This document shows positions 8,426 to 16,516 of a DNA stretch of 34,898 nucleotides, piece after piece. This DNA comes from Hyphomonadaceae bacterium (lineage in GTDB: Bacteria > Pseudomonadota > Alphaproteobacteria > Caulobacterales > Hyphomonadaceae): NCBI GenBank assembly GCA_027482995.1, contig JAIXVM010000168.1, forward strand, positions 1-34,898, read 5' to 3'. The notes below the pieces were generated by a model. It searched no databases, had not been told where the DNA came from, and worked only from the letters and a program-made list of their open reading frames with translations. Every line of letters starts with the position of its first letter. The first letter of the stretch is position 1. The position numbers and the translations under genes are program-made.

Positions 8426-9004
8426 TTAATCGCGCGGCCCGCCGGACAGTGCTTTTTGCACACCGCGAAGTTCATCCGAAATCAATGCGATGATCACGCG
8501 CAGCGGTGCCGGATCAAATGCCGGCGCCGAGATCACGAGATGCTCGATCAGTGCCACGACGCGCCTGGCATCGGTTGCGAACGTCTCCGGCACGCCTGCC
8601 GGCAAGGCATGCACCGCGGCGTTGCGCACCGCCATCACGCGCTCGATGGCGCGCTGGTCGCTGCCGGAAATCTCCGGCCGCTCCGGAGGATTCAGGAACT
8701 CGTCGCCGCGCGCGCGCCGAAGCAGCAAGGACACCGGCGCAATCCGTTCCGGATGCGAGGGATCGAGCACCGCGTCGATTTCCGCCGTCTCGTATCCGGA
8801 CAATGCTGCGACCAACGCGCCTTGTAGCGCGCTGACCAGACCCAACGCCGTCCAACGCAAACGGCCGGCGTCGACCGCTGCGCCTTCCGCCTCGCGGCGC
8901 GCAAGCCCCAGCGCAGCATGCGCCGCCTCCAGCGCCGCCGCGACCCGACGCGTCCGGTGTTCGGGCACCGGGACGATATGTGCTGCGCCTTTGCCGTCAC
9001 CCAC
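8426..9004 (-). CDS. hypothetical protein with HEPN-like RNxxxH motif
   Basis: 192 residues from a GTG at 9002-9004, which overlaps the end of the upstream GNAT gene by 8 nt. The frame stays open further upstream, but there it is Arg-rich GNAT shadow sequence. No family is certain. The protein looks all-helical. Residues 127-132 read RNAAVH, the R-[N]-x3-H pattern that marks HEPN-domain RNases and nucleotide-binding HEPN proteins. It is followed by the usual acidic-helix run (AGVPETFATDARRVVALIEHLV). Earlier segments (ALGLVSALQGALVAAL, then DPSHPERIAPVSLLLRRA) could form the first HEPN helices. It is embedded in an operon with GNAT and envC. No partner antitoxin (MNT, RHH) is seen, so a housekeeping or RNA-related role is as likely as a toxin. 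Confidence 0.7.
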   Translation of the reverse strand: MGDGKGAAHIVPVPEHRTRRVAAALEAAHAALGLARREAEGAAVDAGRLRWTALGLVSALQGALVAALSGYETAEIDAVLDPSHPERIAPVSLLLRRARGDEFLNPPERPEISGSDQRAIERVMAVRNAAVHALPAGVPETFATDARRVVALIEHLVISAPAFDPAPLRVIIALISDELRGVQKALSGGPRD

Positions 9005-9536
9005 TTCGGGCACGCCAGTCGTCCGCCGTTTGTCCGTACACGTCCCAGGTAATGCCAGCCATCGGCGGCGGCGCCTCGGCCGTGCGCAGCCGCCTGGAGC
9101 CCAACCGCTCCGCCACCTTGATCGACGGCGTGTTCTTGGGATCGATGCAATGGATGATCTCGGTCCAGCCGAGCACGTCCACCGCGTAATCCATCGCCGC
9201 GCTCGCGCCTTCCAGCGCATAGCCCCTGCCCTGCGCGGAGGAGAGCAATCCCCAGCCGACTTCCGTGCCGGGCCAGCCGTCCGGTTGCCACGGGCCGAGC
9301 CGCCCGATCCAGCGTCCGGTCTCTTTCTCGATCACCGAGAACATGGAAAATCCCCGGATGGTCCAGGCCCCGCTCATCACGCACAGCGTGCGCCAGACGA
9401 CTTCGCGCGGCTGCACGCCGCCGATGAACTTCGCGCTCGCCTCATCCGCCATCAGTTCGCAGAATCCTTCGAAATCCTCCGTTTGCGGAGGACGCAGGAT
9501 CAGTCGCGGTGTCTCGATGATCAGGCGCGGCGCCAT
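8997..9536 (-). CDS. GNAT family N-acetyltransferase (RimJ/RimL-like)
   Basis: 179 residues. ETPRLILRPPQTEDFEGF at the start is the standard opening of the RimJ/RimL-type acetyltransferase group. The acetyl-CoA loop is in the VGWGLLSSAQGRGYALEG segment at about 93-110 (Q/R-x-x-G-x-G/A pattern: QGRGYA). IDPKNTPSIKVAERLG at about 131-146 is the typical last core strand and helix. Acetyl-CoA is the donor; the acceptor is unknown. Its ATG shares one base with the stop of the upstream lipoprotein gene (TGATG), and its own 3' end overlaps the HEPN-like gene, so these three are translationally coupled. Confidence 0.9.
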   Translation of the reverse strand: MAPRLIIETPRLILRPPQTEDFEGFCELMADEASAKFIGGVQPREVVWRTLCVMSGAWTIRGFSMFSVIEKETGRWIGRLGPWQPDGWPGTEVGWGLLSSAQGRGYALEGASAAMDYAVDVLGWTEIIHCIDPKNTPSIKVAERLGSRRLRTAEAPPPMAGITWDVYGQTADDWRARSG

Positions 9537-9997
9537 CAGTCGCGCATCGTGCAGCGCACCTGGTCCGGCGAATGCGGATTGAGAAGGCGCGGCCCGTAAT
9601 GCTTGTCGTCGAACGTGATGCAGAAATTCGTCACCTCGGTGCCCGGCGACAGCTTGATCTGGATCTCGAACCCGGAATTCATGAGATCCGGATTGTCCAG
9701 TTCGGTCGCCACGTCAGCCCGGTCCATCCGCTCAAGACTCAGGATGGCCTCGGCGCCCGTGGCGTAGATCTGGAGTTCGGGCCGCTTTGTCTCCGGCGTC
9801 AGCATGTGCCAGCCGCGCACCGTGAGCAGGCCCTTGGCGGAATCGATCTCGAGCGAGTCGATGCTGCCACCCAGTTGGAAGCCGTATTTGGGCGGCTCGC
9901 TGGCGAGCTCCGCCACCAGTTCGCGCGGGCTCTGATCTAACCATGAACAGCCACCCAGCAGCAGAAGTCCCGCAGGCAGAAAAGCTTTGAAAGACAT
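9536..9997 (-). CDS. putative lipoprotein of unknown function
   Basis: 153 residues. The start at 9997 gives MSFKAFLPAGLLLLGGC with a lipobox-like LGGC at Cys17. The upstream open frame is Arg/Cys-rich and lacks a signal, so it is rejected. The mature part (about 137 residues) has a predicted beta-rich look: LGGSIDSLEIDSAKGLLTVRGW, then LQIYATGAEAIL. Two late cysteines (TNFCITF and VRCTM) could form a disulfide. No family is recognised. It is the first gene of the long minus-strand run and is coupled to the GNAT gene by a one-base stop/start overlap. Membrane-anchored location in the periplasm is inferred from the lipobox only. Confidence 0.75.
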   Translation of the reverse strand: MSFKAFLPAGLLLLGGCSWLDQSPRELVAELASEPPKYGFQLGGSIDSLEIDSAKGLLTVRGWHMLTPETKRPELQIYATGAEAILSLERMDRADVATELDNPDLMNSGFEIQIKLSPGTEVTNFCITFDDKHYGPRLLNPHSPDQVRCTMRD

Positions 9998-10122
9998 GAC
10001 GGGAGGCCTCCGCACTTGAGCAACCAATACGCGATTCTTTCGGCGGCAAGGAAGGCGGTTGCGGGTTAAACTTCCGGCGATTGTGGGGCAATTCGACGAG
10101 TGACGCGGAGACATGGAAAGGC

Positions 10123-10155
10123 AAAACGCCCTGCCTTCCAGTCGAAGGCAGGGCG
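10123..10155 (-). terminator. intrinsic terminator after mdh
   Basis: A perfect 12-bp stem, 10127-10138 against 10144-10155, with a 5-nt loop, is followed on the minus strand by TTTT (10126-10123). It lies 38 nt after the mdh stop. Confidence 0.85.
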
Positions 10156-10192
10156 CTGCTGCAATGTGAAGTTTTTGCAATCCTGAAAGGGA

Positions 10193-11200
<1,008 letters not shown>

Positions 11201-11230
11201 CTAGCCGAGGCCGCGCCAGCGCGCAATGCG

Positions 11231-11268
11231 GCCCAAAAGCAAACGCCCGTGAGCGGGGCTCACGGGCG
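11231..11268 (-). terminator. intrinsic terminator after the Bax-inhibitor-1 family gene
   Basis: An 11-bp perfect stem, 11244-11254 with 11258-11268, has a 3-nt loop. On the minus strand it is followed by TTTGCTTTT. It lies 27 nt past the stop of the gene ending at 11296 and isolates it from mdh. Confidence 0.8.
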
Positions 11269-11295
11269 CGCATGTCAGGTATCCGTATCCGGATA

Positions 11296-12072
11296 TCAGT
11301 CGTTGCTGGACAGCATCTGCATCAGGATCGTGAAGATGTTGTAGAACGAGACGAAGAAGCTGAGTGCGCCGAAGTTGGTCATCACGGCCAGCGAGCGCGT
11401 GTCGCCCTCGTTCTCGAAATAGCTCATCTTCAGGCTCTGGGTGTCATAAGCGATCAGGATGCCCGAAATCGCCAGCACGCCCGCCATGATCGCGACTTCC
11501 AGGAAGCCCGAAGGCGGGAAGAGCAGGCTGACGAGGCTGAGACCAATCAGGCCGAAGATCGCGAAGGTCGCGAACACGCCGATCGGCTTCAGGTCCATCT
11601 TGGTCGTGTAGCCGAACAGGCTGAGCGCGCCGAACGAGGCCGAGGTCAGGAAGAAGGCTTTCGCGATCGTCATGAGCTCGGGGGCCATCGTACGGCCGGC
11701 CCGCGAGGTCAGCTCGACGTTATTGGTGGCGACGTAGACCCAGATCGACAGGCTGAGGCCAAGCAGGGACACGATCGTCCAGTACATGATCCCGGTCGCC
11801 AGCGGCGACGGGCGCTTCATCAGGAAGGCCGAGCCGAGAATCAGCACAAGAGGGGCGAACTGGATCACGAGGCGCAGCGGCGAGAACAGCACAGCCTGCG
11901 TCAGCGCCGGCACGAAGTTCGCGCCGACCACGAATGCGAGCACGCCCGCCAGCGCGATGCCAAGGGCGAGCTTCTGATAGACCCCCAGCATGAAGGTGCG
12001 CAGACCCACATTGACTGAGGTATCGGCCGAGCGCGTATCGATCGCGCCGAAAGTCCGGTTGAAGTCGTTCAT
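11296..12072 (-). CDS. Bax inhibitor-1/YccA family membrane protein
   Basis: 258 residues with seven likely membrane helices spread over about 28-255. The family block GILIAYDTQSLKMSYF near 205-220 contains the conserved Asp seen in bacterial BI-1 proteins such as YetJ, where it takes part in a pH-sensitive calcium leak. YccA of E. coli, in the same superfamily, modulates FtsH. Which role applies here cannot be told. AAAGGG lies about 12 nt before the ATG, a rather long spacing. It is divergent from the DUF2853 gene across a 390-bp region that contains a perfect CtrA-type motif. Confidence 0.92.
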   Translation of the reverse strand: MNDFNRTFGAIDTRSADTSVNVGLRTFMLGVYQKLALGIALAGVLAFVVGANFVPALTQAVLFSPLRLVIQFAPLVLILGSAFLMKRPSPLATGIMYWTIVSLLGLSLSIWVYVATNNVELTSRAGRTMAPELMTIAKAFFLTSASFGALSLFGYTTKMDLKPIGVFATFAIFGLIGLSLVSLLFPPSGFLEVAIMAGVLAISGILIAYDTQSLKMSYFENEGDTRSLAVMTNFGALSFFVSFYNIFTILMQMLSSND

Positions 12073-12462
12073 TGGTATAGAAACCCTTTCAATACTAGCG
12101 TTACGCCCGCAGGCGCTCCGTTTGCCGGAATATGGGGGCTCTCTCCCGTTCCTGCAACAGCATCCGGCAACCAGAGTGGCCAGCCGCTTGCACTTTCAGG
12201 GTGCCGGAACAGCGCCAAGCCCGCTGGCGACGATCATCCCTCTCAACATTAAATCCAGATTAAAACCCGGAGCCCGCACTTCTCTCAACCCGTACGATAA
12301 ATCTCTTTCAATCTCCAATGTGACAGTCGCGCCAAGTGCCGGAATTACAGCTGCATTGCATGTGTTTGGTCACAGTTGACTTGGTTAAGCGCTTGCTTAG
12401 CTTCGCTCGACCGGTGGCAAGGGGCCTGCAACCGCCGGTGTAAGACTTGAAGGGGAACAAGA
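12073..12462. other. 390-bp divergent intergenic region (BI-1 / DUF2853)
   Basis: No convincing gene. Compared with the rest of the window it is AT-rich, especially 12240-12400. It holds a perfect TTAA-N7-TTAA at 12249-12263, a possible -35 element TTGACT at 12376-12381, and a small dyad TAAGC-GCTT-GCTTA at 12386-12399. No clear -10 box pairs with the -35. Confidence 0.6.
12249..12263. promoter_or_regulatory. CtrA-type full site TTAA-N7-TTAA
   Basis: TTAA at 12249-12252 and TTAA at 12260-12263 are separated by exactly 7 nt, the consensus bound by the cell-cycle regulator CtrA in alphaproteobacteria. It lies 176 bp upstream of the BI-1 ATG and 199 bp upstream of the DUF2853 GTG. That CtrA exists in this organism is inferred, not seen. 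Confidence 0.5.
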
Positions 12463-12798
12463 GTGGCTGATGCATCCGCGTACGCAGAAAATATCCAGAA
12501 ACATGCAAACGATTACAACAAGGCCGCCGCCGAGAAGATCGTAGGTCATCTTGGCATCGCATTGCGCAACCGGGACAGTGCGATTGTCTCCTGCACCGAT
12601 GAGGTCGAGATGAGCCGGATCCGCGAGAAATGGTGCCGGGGAAAGCTGGGCGTCGCGCTGAACCAGCAGCAGATCGATGCCGCCATCCAGAAGGTCTGCG
12701 ACATGATGAAGGCCGAAGGGGGCCAGAAGTCGCGGGTGACTTTCTATTACCTGCTCGCGCAGGAATTCGGGAAACTGGATCACCTCGCATCCCGCTGA
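12463..12798 (+). CDS. DUF2853 family protein
   Basis: 111 residues, helical and soluble, with the look of DUF2853 (PF11015), a small family of unknown function found mainly in proteobacteria and Bacteroidetes. The start is a GTG at 12463, supported by a strong AAGGGG at 12450-12455 with a 7-nt spacer. A conserved-looking central stretch includes IVSCTDEVEMSRIREKW. There are no catalytic motifs or signal peptide. An intrinsic terminator follows 24 nt after the stop, so it is transcribed alone. Confidence 0.85.
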   Translation: MADASAYAENIQKHANDYNKAAAEKIVGHLGIALRNRDSAIVSCTDEVEMSRIREKWCRGKLGVALNQQQIDAAIQKVCDMMKAEGGQKSRVTFYYLLAQEFGKLDHLASR

Positions 12799-12822
12799 CC
12801 GTCTGATCTGACCAGAATGAAG

Positions 12823-12848
12823 ACCCGGCCCCGCAAGGCCGGGTTTTA
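12823..12848 (+). terminator. intrinsic terminator after the DUF2853 gene
   Basis: CCCGGCC at 12824-12830 pairs with GGCCGGG at 12837-12843, followed by TTTT (12844-12847). It lies between the DUF2853 stop and thpR. Confidence 0.75.
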
Positions 12849-12880
12849 CTTTGCCCGCCGTCCGCGCCAGAACGCCGTCC

Positions 12881-13444
12881 ATGCTTCGCCTGTTCACCGC
12901 CCTGCCCGTTCCAGCGGACACCGCACGCGAGTTGCGCGCGCTCCAGAAGAACCTGGCCGGGGCCCGCTGGCGGCCGGAGGAAAACTTCCACATCACACTC
13001 TGCTTCTATGGCGAGGTCGCGCCGCAGCGCGCCCATGACCTCGATGACCTGCTTGGCGAGATCGAGATGCCCGCCTTCGAGGTCGCGCTCGAGGGGGCGG
13101 GCTGGTTCGGCCGCCGCGAGCCCAGCGCCGTCTGGGCGCGGGTGCGCGAGACCGACGAACTGCGCAGCCTCGCCGCGCAGTGTGAACGCGCCGGCCGCCG
13201 CCTCGGCCTCACCATCGAGCGCCGCCCGTTCACGCCGCACGTCACCCTCGCTTACTGTCACGGCACGCCGCTGGAAGATGCCAGGGCCTGGACTGAGCGC
13301 CATCAGGGCCTGCGCACCGATGCCTGGCACGCTGACCTCTTTCATCTCTATGCCAGCTATGCCCGCGAGAGCGGGCCCAGCCGCTACGTCGCCGAGGCCG
13401 ACTACCCCCTGACGGGCTTCAGCGCGCCTGAAGGAATGTATTGA
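12881..13444 (+). CDS. thpR: RNA 2',3'-cyclic phosphodiesterase
   Basis: 187 residues of the 2H phosphoesterase superfamily (LigT/ThpR). It opens RNA 2',3'-cyclic phosphates. The two signature HxT motifs are present: HITL at 37-40 and HVTL at 120-123, each supplying one catalytic His. The start is placed at the ATG at 12881 because MLRLFTALPVP is the usual family N-terminus; an in-frame ATG 10 codons upstream is less likely because it overlaps the region just after the terminator. The 3' end overlaps the convergent DUF6445 gene by 26 nt. Confidence 0.93.
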   Translation: MLRLFTALPVPADTARELRALQKNLAGARWRPEENFHITLCFYGEVAPQRAHDLDDLLGEIEMPAFEVALEGAGWFGRREPSAVWARVRETDELRSLAAQCERAGRRLGLTIERRPFTPHVTLAYCHGTPLEDARAWTERHQGLRTDAWHADLFHLYASYARESGPSRYVAEADYPLTGFSAPEGMY

Positions 13445-14099
13445 GCGTCAGCCGCCCGGCCCGAGGGTCCGCGGTCAGCGCGAAGGCCGGCGGCACCGTA
13501 CCGGAATGCAGCGTCCAGCCCCGATAGATCACAAGCCGGTTGAACGCCGCCTCGACCCGGTAGGTCTGCTCGAACAGCGCGGTGTCCCCGCGCAGATACT
13601 CCGCCTTCGGATCACCGTGCCGGACAAGGTCCGCGTCCAGCCGCTCGGCATAGTCCTCCATCCGCGACAGGCTCACCGTCTCGAACCCGGTCGTGCAGTG
13701 GCGATAGAACGCCGTGCCGCCCGCTGACGGTCCGCACAGGTAATGCAGCACCGCGATGCGTCCATGATCGGCGGCATCGAAATGCGGCAGGCGCTGCAGC
13801 GGCGTCAGCGCCTCAGGCGGCGTCGTGACGATCGAGAAATTGCACTCCACGAGATCGGCCCCGTTGCTGTGCCCGAACACGTCCGACAACAGCCGCATCA
13901 AAAGGTCCATCCGCTCGGACAGGTATTGCCCCGCATGCGGCGCGCGCACACCAGGATAATGCGCCCCGCGCACCGCATAGGACTGGGAAGCAGCGGCATC
14001 GACCAGCCCGGCCGGATCCGAGCTGAACCCGTCGATCACGACAATGGGTTCGCGCTCATGCCCGATGCGCCCGATGGTGACGGCCGGCGCCGTGATCAT
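13419..14099 (-). CDS. DUF6445 family protein, putative Fe(II)/2-oxoglutarate oxygenase
   Basis: 226 residues from the ATG at 14097-14099; the open frame upstream is not conserved in style. The sequence fits DUF6445, proteins often annotated near tryptophan halogenase-like genes in Caulobacterales and related groups. It carries the layout of prolyl-4-hydroxylase-type oxygenases: H106-x-D108 (LPHFDAAD), a distal His198 (WTLHSGT) and Arg216 (AGRLTLN) in the place that binds 2-oxoglutarate. These would form the iron facial triad and co-substrate site. The substrate is unknown and no halogenase is present in the window. The gene converges on thpR with a 26-nt overlap of coding ends. Confidence 0.8.
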   Translation of the reverse strand: MITAPAVTIGRIGHEREPIVVIDGFSSDPAGLVDAAASQSYAVRGAHYPGVRAPHAGQYLSERMDLLMRLLSDVFGHSNGADLVECNFSIVTTPPEALTPLQRLPHFDAADHGRIAVLHYLCGPSAGGTAFYRHCTTGFETVSLSRMEDYAERLDADLVRHGDPKAEYLRGDTALFEQTYRVEAAFNRLVIYRGWTLHSGTVPPAFALTADPRAGRLTLNTFLQAR

Positions 14100-14223
14100 G
14101 GAATGGTCCCCTGCATGCCGGATCTGGAAAGCTGTGGACGTTCTTCGGTCCCGTCCCGGCGATGAACCAGCATCCAACGGACACGGGGATCGATCAACCC
14201 GCAATCACAGTTCGCTGCGCCGC

Positions 14224-15306
14224 TCAGACCGGTGCGCGCGTGCGCCGGGTGAACTTGCGCGGCCGCGTCGGATAGGGGTTGCCGTCATTCGACAGCAGCA
14301 CGGCAAGCCAGCGCGTGCTCTTGAACTCCGCCAGGATCGCCATCGCCGCCACCGTCAGCGGTGTCGACAGGAAAGCGCCCGTCGCGCCCAGCAGCACGCC
14401 CCAGAAAGCCAGCGACAGCAGCACCACCACGGGATCGAGATTCAGCCCCACGCCCTGCATCCGCGGCTGGATGATATTGCCGACCACGAAGCCGATCACC
14501 AGCAGCGCCGAAAGCAGGATCAGCGGTTTGCCGAAGCCTTCGAACACCATCACGCTGAACATTGCCGGCACGAAGATGGCAATCACTCCGCCAACAATTG
14601 GCACATAGCTCGCCACAAAGATGAGGAACGCCCAGAAGATCGGCTGCGGCAAACCGAGCCAGGCCATGACGGCCCAGGACGCCGCCGCGATCATCAGGCC
14701 CGTTGTCGTCTGTACACTGACATAACTGGTCACGGCCTTCTGGATCCGCGAGAGAACCTGGTCCACATCCACCGCGCCCTCGCCCGTCGGCTTCAGGATG
14801 TTCAGCTTGACCGCAAAACTGCGCTGCGACACGAGCAGGAACCCCAGATAGATCAGCACGAAGGCCGCCGCTGAAAGCCCGCCCTGCAGCCAGGCGGCAA
14901 TTGCGCCCGCGACCTCCGGCGTCGAGACCGACTGCATCAGACTCCCGAAGCTTGGTGTCTGCCGCACGCCCAGAAGATCCCCCGCCGCACGCAGCACCGC
15001 GTTCAGCCGTTTGTTGAAGTCCCCGCTATCGGCGATCAGCCCCGTCAGGTTGTCGATCAGGAACAGGGTCAGCATCACGAACGCCGCCGCGATGATCAGC
15101 ACCGAAATCCCGGTCACGAGGCCAAGCGGCACCTTCGGCACCAGCCGGTGCAGCGTGCCGGCCATGTCCGCCACCATCACCAGCAGGAACACCGCCAGCA
15201 GCAGCGGCGAGATGATCGCCTGCAAGGCATACACCGCCGCGCCCGACAGGAGCACCGCAATCAGCGTCAAGGCGCTGGAATGGGAGGGCGCCGAGGGGCC
15301 GGGCAT
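14224..15306 (-). CDS. AI-2E family transporter (membrane permease)
   Basis: 360 residues with paired N-terminal membrane helices at about 12-45 and 62-90, a soluble stretch at about 95-140, and a helical bundle at about 148-165 and 200-335. Conserved C-terminal blocks include ASYVPIVGGVIAIFVPA, GNIIQPRMQGVGLNLDPVVV and LLGATGAFLSTPLTVAAM, all typical of the AI-2E/PerM (UPF0118) family. Members include TqsA, PerM and Na+/H+ antiporter-like proteins, so the substrate is not determined. The basic C-terminal tail (RPRKFTRRTRAPV) is probably cytoplasmic. GGAGG lies 5 nt before the ATG. Confidence 0.93.
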   Translation of the reverse strand: MPGPSAPSHSSALTLIAVLLSGAAVYALQAIISPLLLAVFLLVMVADMAGTLHRLVPKVPLGLVTGISVLIIAAAFVMLTLFLIDNLTGLIADSGDFNKRLNAVLRAAGDLLGVRQTPSFGSLMQSVSTPEVAGAIAAWLQGGLSAAAFVLIYLGFLLVSQRSFAVKLNILKPTGEGAVDVDQVLSRIQKAVTSYVSVQTTTGLMIAAASWAVMAWLGLPQPIFWAFLIFVASYVPIVGGVIAIFVPAMFSVMVFEGFGKPLILLSALLVIGFVVGNIIQPRMQGVGLNLDPVVVLLSLAFWGVLLGATGAFLSTPLTVAAMAILAEFKSTRWLAVLLSNDGNPYPTRPRKFTRRTRAPV

Positions 15307-15486
15307 AAATCCTCCGTATCTGGGACACCCGGCTGCGGGACAGTTCGCGGGTAGGACCCTGAAGGATAGGCGGTTTCCGCCCCTCGCGCAAACCGGCTGC
15401 AGCCGGATGGTTGTGGCCGCACCTGCGCCGCACGATGTTGGTCACGGAGGCTTCGCCTTCGACGTCTTTGCGAAAGGAACACTCCC

Positions 15487-15747
15487 ATGCAGACCCTGAA
15501 GACCCTGACTCCCCTGCTCCTTGGCGCCTTTGCGCTCGCCGCTTGCGGCGGCACCAGCGCCGAAAAGGAAGGCGAAAAGCTCGACTCCGCCATCGAGGAA
15601 TCGGTCACCGGCGACGTGAACACGGATGACGGACTGCTCGAAAACACCGGCGAAGCGATCGACGAAGTCACCGGCAACGAAAACACGGACCCCGTGGACG
15701 CGGTCGGCGACGCAATCGAAGAAAAGACGGACGAAGCACCGGAGTAA
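15487..15747 (+). CDS. small, highly acidic lipoprotein of unknown function
   Basis: 86 residues. Signal peptide with lipobox LAAC gives lipidated Cys20. The mature 67 residues contain 22 Asp/Glu and only 3 Lys. Two copies of a unit of about 20 residues can be aligned: VTGDVNTDDGLLENTGEAIDE and VTGNENTDPVDAVGDAIEE share VTG-N/D-x-NTD and x-G-x-AI-D/E-E. This looks like an internal duplication. AAGGA at 15474-15478 sits 8 nt before the ATG. It is divergent from the AI-2E transporter and converges on tRNA-Leu. I recognise no family. Confidence 0.75.
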   Translation: MQTLKTLTPLLLGAFALAACGGTSAEKEGEKLDSAIEESVTGDVNTDDGLLENTGEAIDEVTGNENTDPVDAVGDAIEEKTDEAPE

Positions 15748-15785
15748 ATCCTGCCGGCAGGCCTGACCCGTCAGGCTTGCCGCGC

Positions 15786-15869
15786 TGGTGCCCCTGGCCG
15801 GACTTGAACCAGCACTCCTTGCGGAAGCGGATTTTGAATCCGCCGCGTCTACCATTTCACCACAGGGGC
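15786..15869 (-). tRNA. tRNA-Leu(CAA)
   Basis: Read on the minus strand from 15869. The acceptor arm GCCCCTG pairs with CAGGGGC. The anticodon stem GCGGA/TCCGC encloses loop TTCAAAA with anticodon CAA. There is an extended variable arm, as in class II tRNAs, and a TTCAAGT T-loop. The 3' CCA (15788-15786) is encoded. Length is 84 nt with CCA. It reads UUG codons. Confidence 0.95.
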
Positions 15870-15994
15870 ACGCGCCGCGTGCGGGGAGTTCCTGCCGCAC
15901 GGGGCGCCCCGCTGTCAATCGCGTGTCCGCCCCGGCCCCGCTCGTGACGCTGCGCCGCATTGCCCGCCCGCCAGCGATGGCGTGAAAGGGGCGC

Positions 15995-16516
15995 ATGATG
16001 GCGCTTTCCACCCTTCTTTCCGGCTGGCGCTGGCCGGTCCTGGCGGTCATCGCTTCGGCGGCGATGCTGGGGGGCGCGCATGCGTTCGAAACCTTCGGCG
16101 GCCTCGCCCCCTGCCCGCTGTGCCTGCGGCAGCGCGAGGTCTACTGGGCGCTCATCGCCATGACGCTGACCGGCCTTGGCATCTGGCGCCTGGTGCCGAA
16201 GCGGCGCTTCCTCGTCGCGCTCAACGTGCTGATCGGTCTCGTGTTTGTCACCGGCGTGGTCGTCGCCGCCTATCATGCCGGGGTCGAGTGGAAGATTTTC
16301 CCGCCGCCGGCCGGCTGCTCCGTCGTCAATGCGGGCGTCAATCCGCTGGACATGGGCAGCCTCGACCAGCCGCTCTTCATCCCGCGCTGCAATGATGCGC
16401 CGTGGCACTTCATCGGCCTGTCGATGGCCGGGTGGAACGGTGTGATTTCGCTGGTATTGGCCGCGATCAGCTTTGCCGCCGCCGCGATCACCCTTCGCAG
16501 CTACAAGCCCGCGTAG
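15995..16516 (+). CDS. dsbB: disulfide bond formation protein B
   Basis: 173 residues with four membrane helices (about 13-30, 50-64, 72-92, 145-167). DsbB reoxidises DsbA and passes electrons to quinone. The first redox pair is C40-P-L-C43, in the PCPLCLRQR context that also contains the quinone-site Arg. The second periplasmic pair is Cys108 (PAGCS) and Cys132 (PRCND). All four catalytic cysteines are therefore present. Two adjacent ATGs (15995 and 15998) follow AAAGGGG at 15985-15991; spacing slightly favours the second. The 3' end overlaps the convergent DUF3429 gene by 16 nt. Confidence 0.94.
   Translation: MMALSTLLSGWRWPVLAVIASAAMLGGAHAFETFGGLAPCPLCLRQREVYWALIAMTLTGLGIWRLVPKRRFLVALNVLIGLVFVTGVVVAAYHAGVEWKIFPPPAGCSVVNAGVNPLDMGSLDQPLFIPRCNDAPWHFIGLSMAGWNGVISLVLAAISFAAAAITLRSYKPA

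Noticed and set aside
9004-9220. N-terminal extension of the HEPN-like gene up to an ATG at 9220
   Set aside because: The added 72 residues are Arg/Trp-rich and lie wholly inside the GNAT gene in another frame. The GTG at 9004 gives the usual short overlap.
12386-12399. TAAGC-GCTT-GCTTA dyad as a terminator
   Set aside because: The stem is only 5 bp and no gene ends there; it may overlap a promoter instead.
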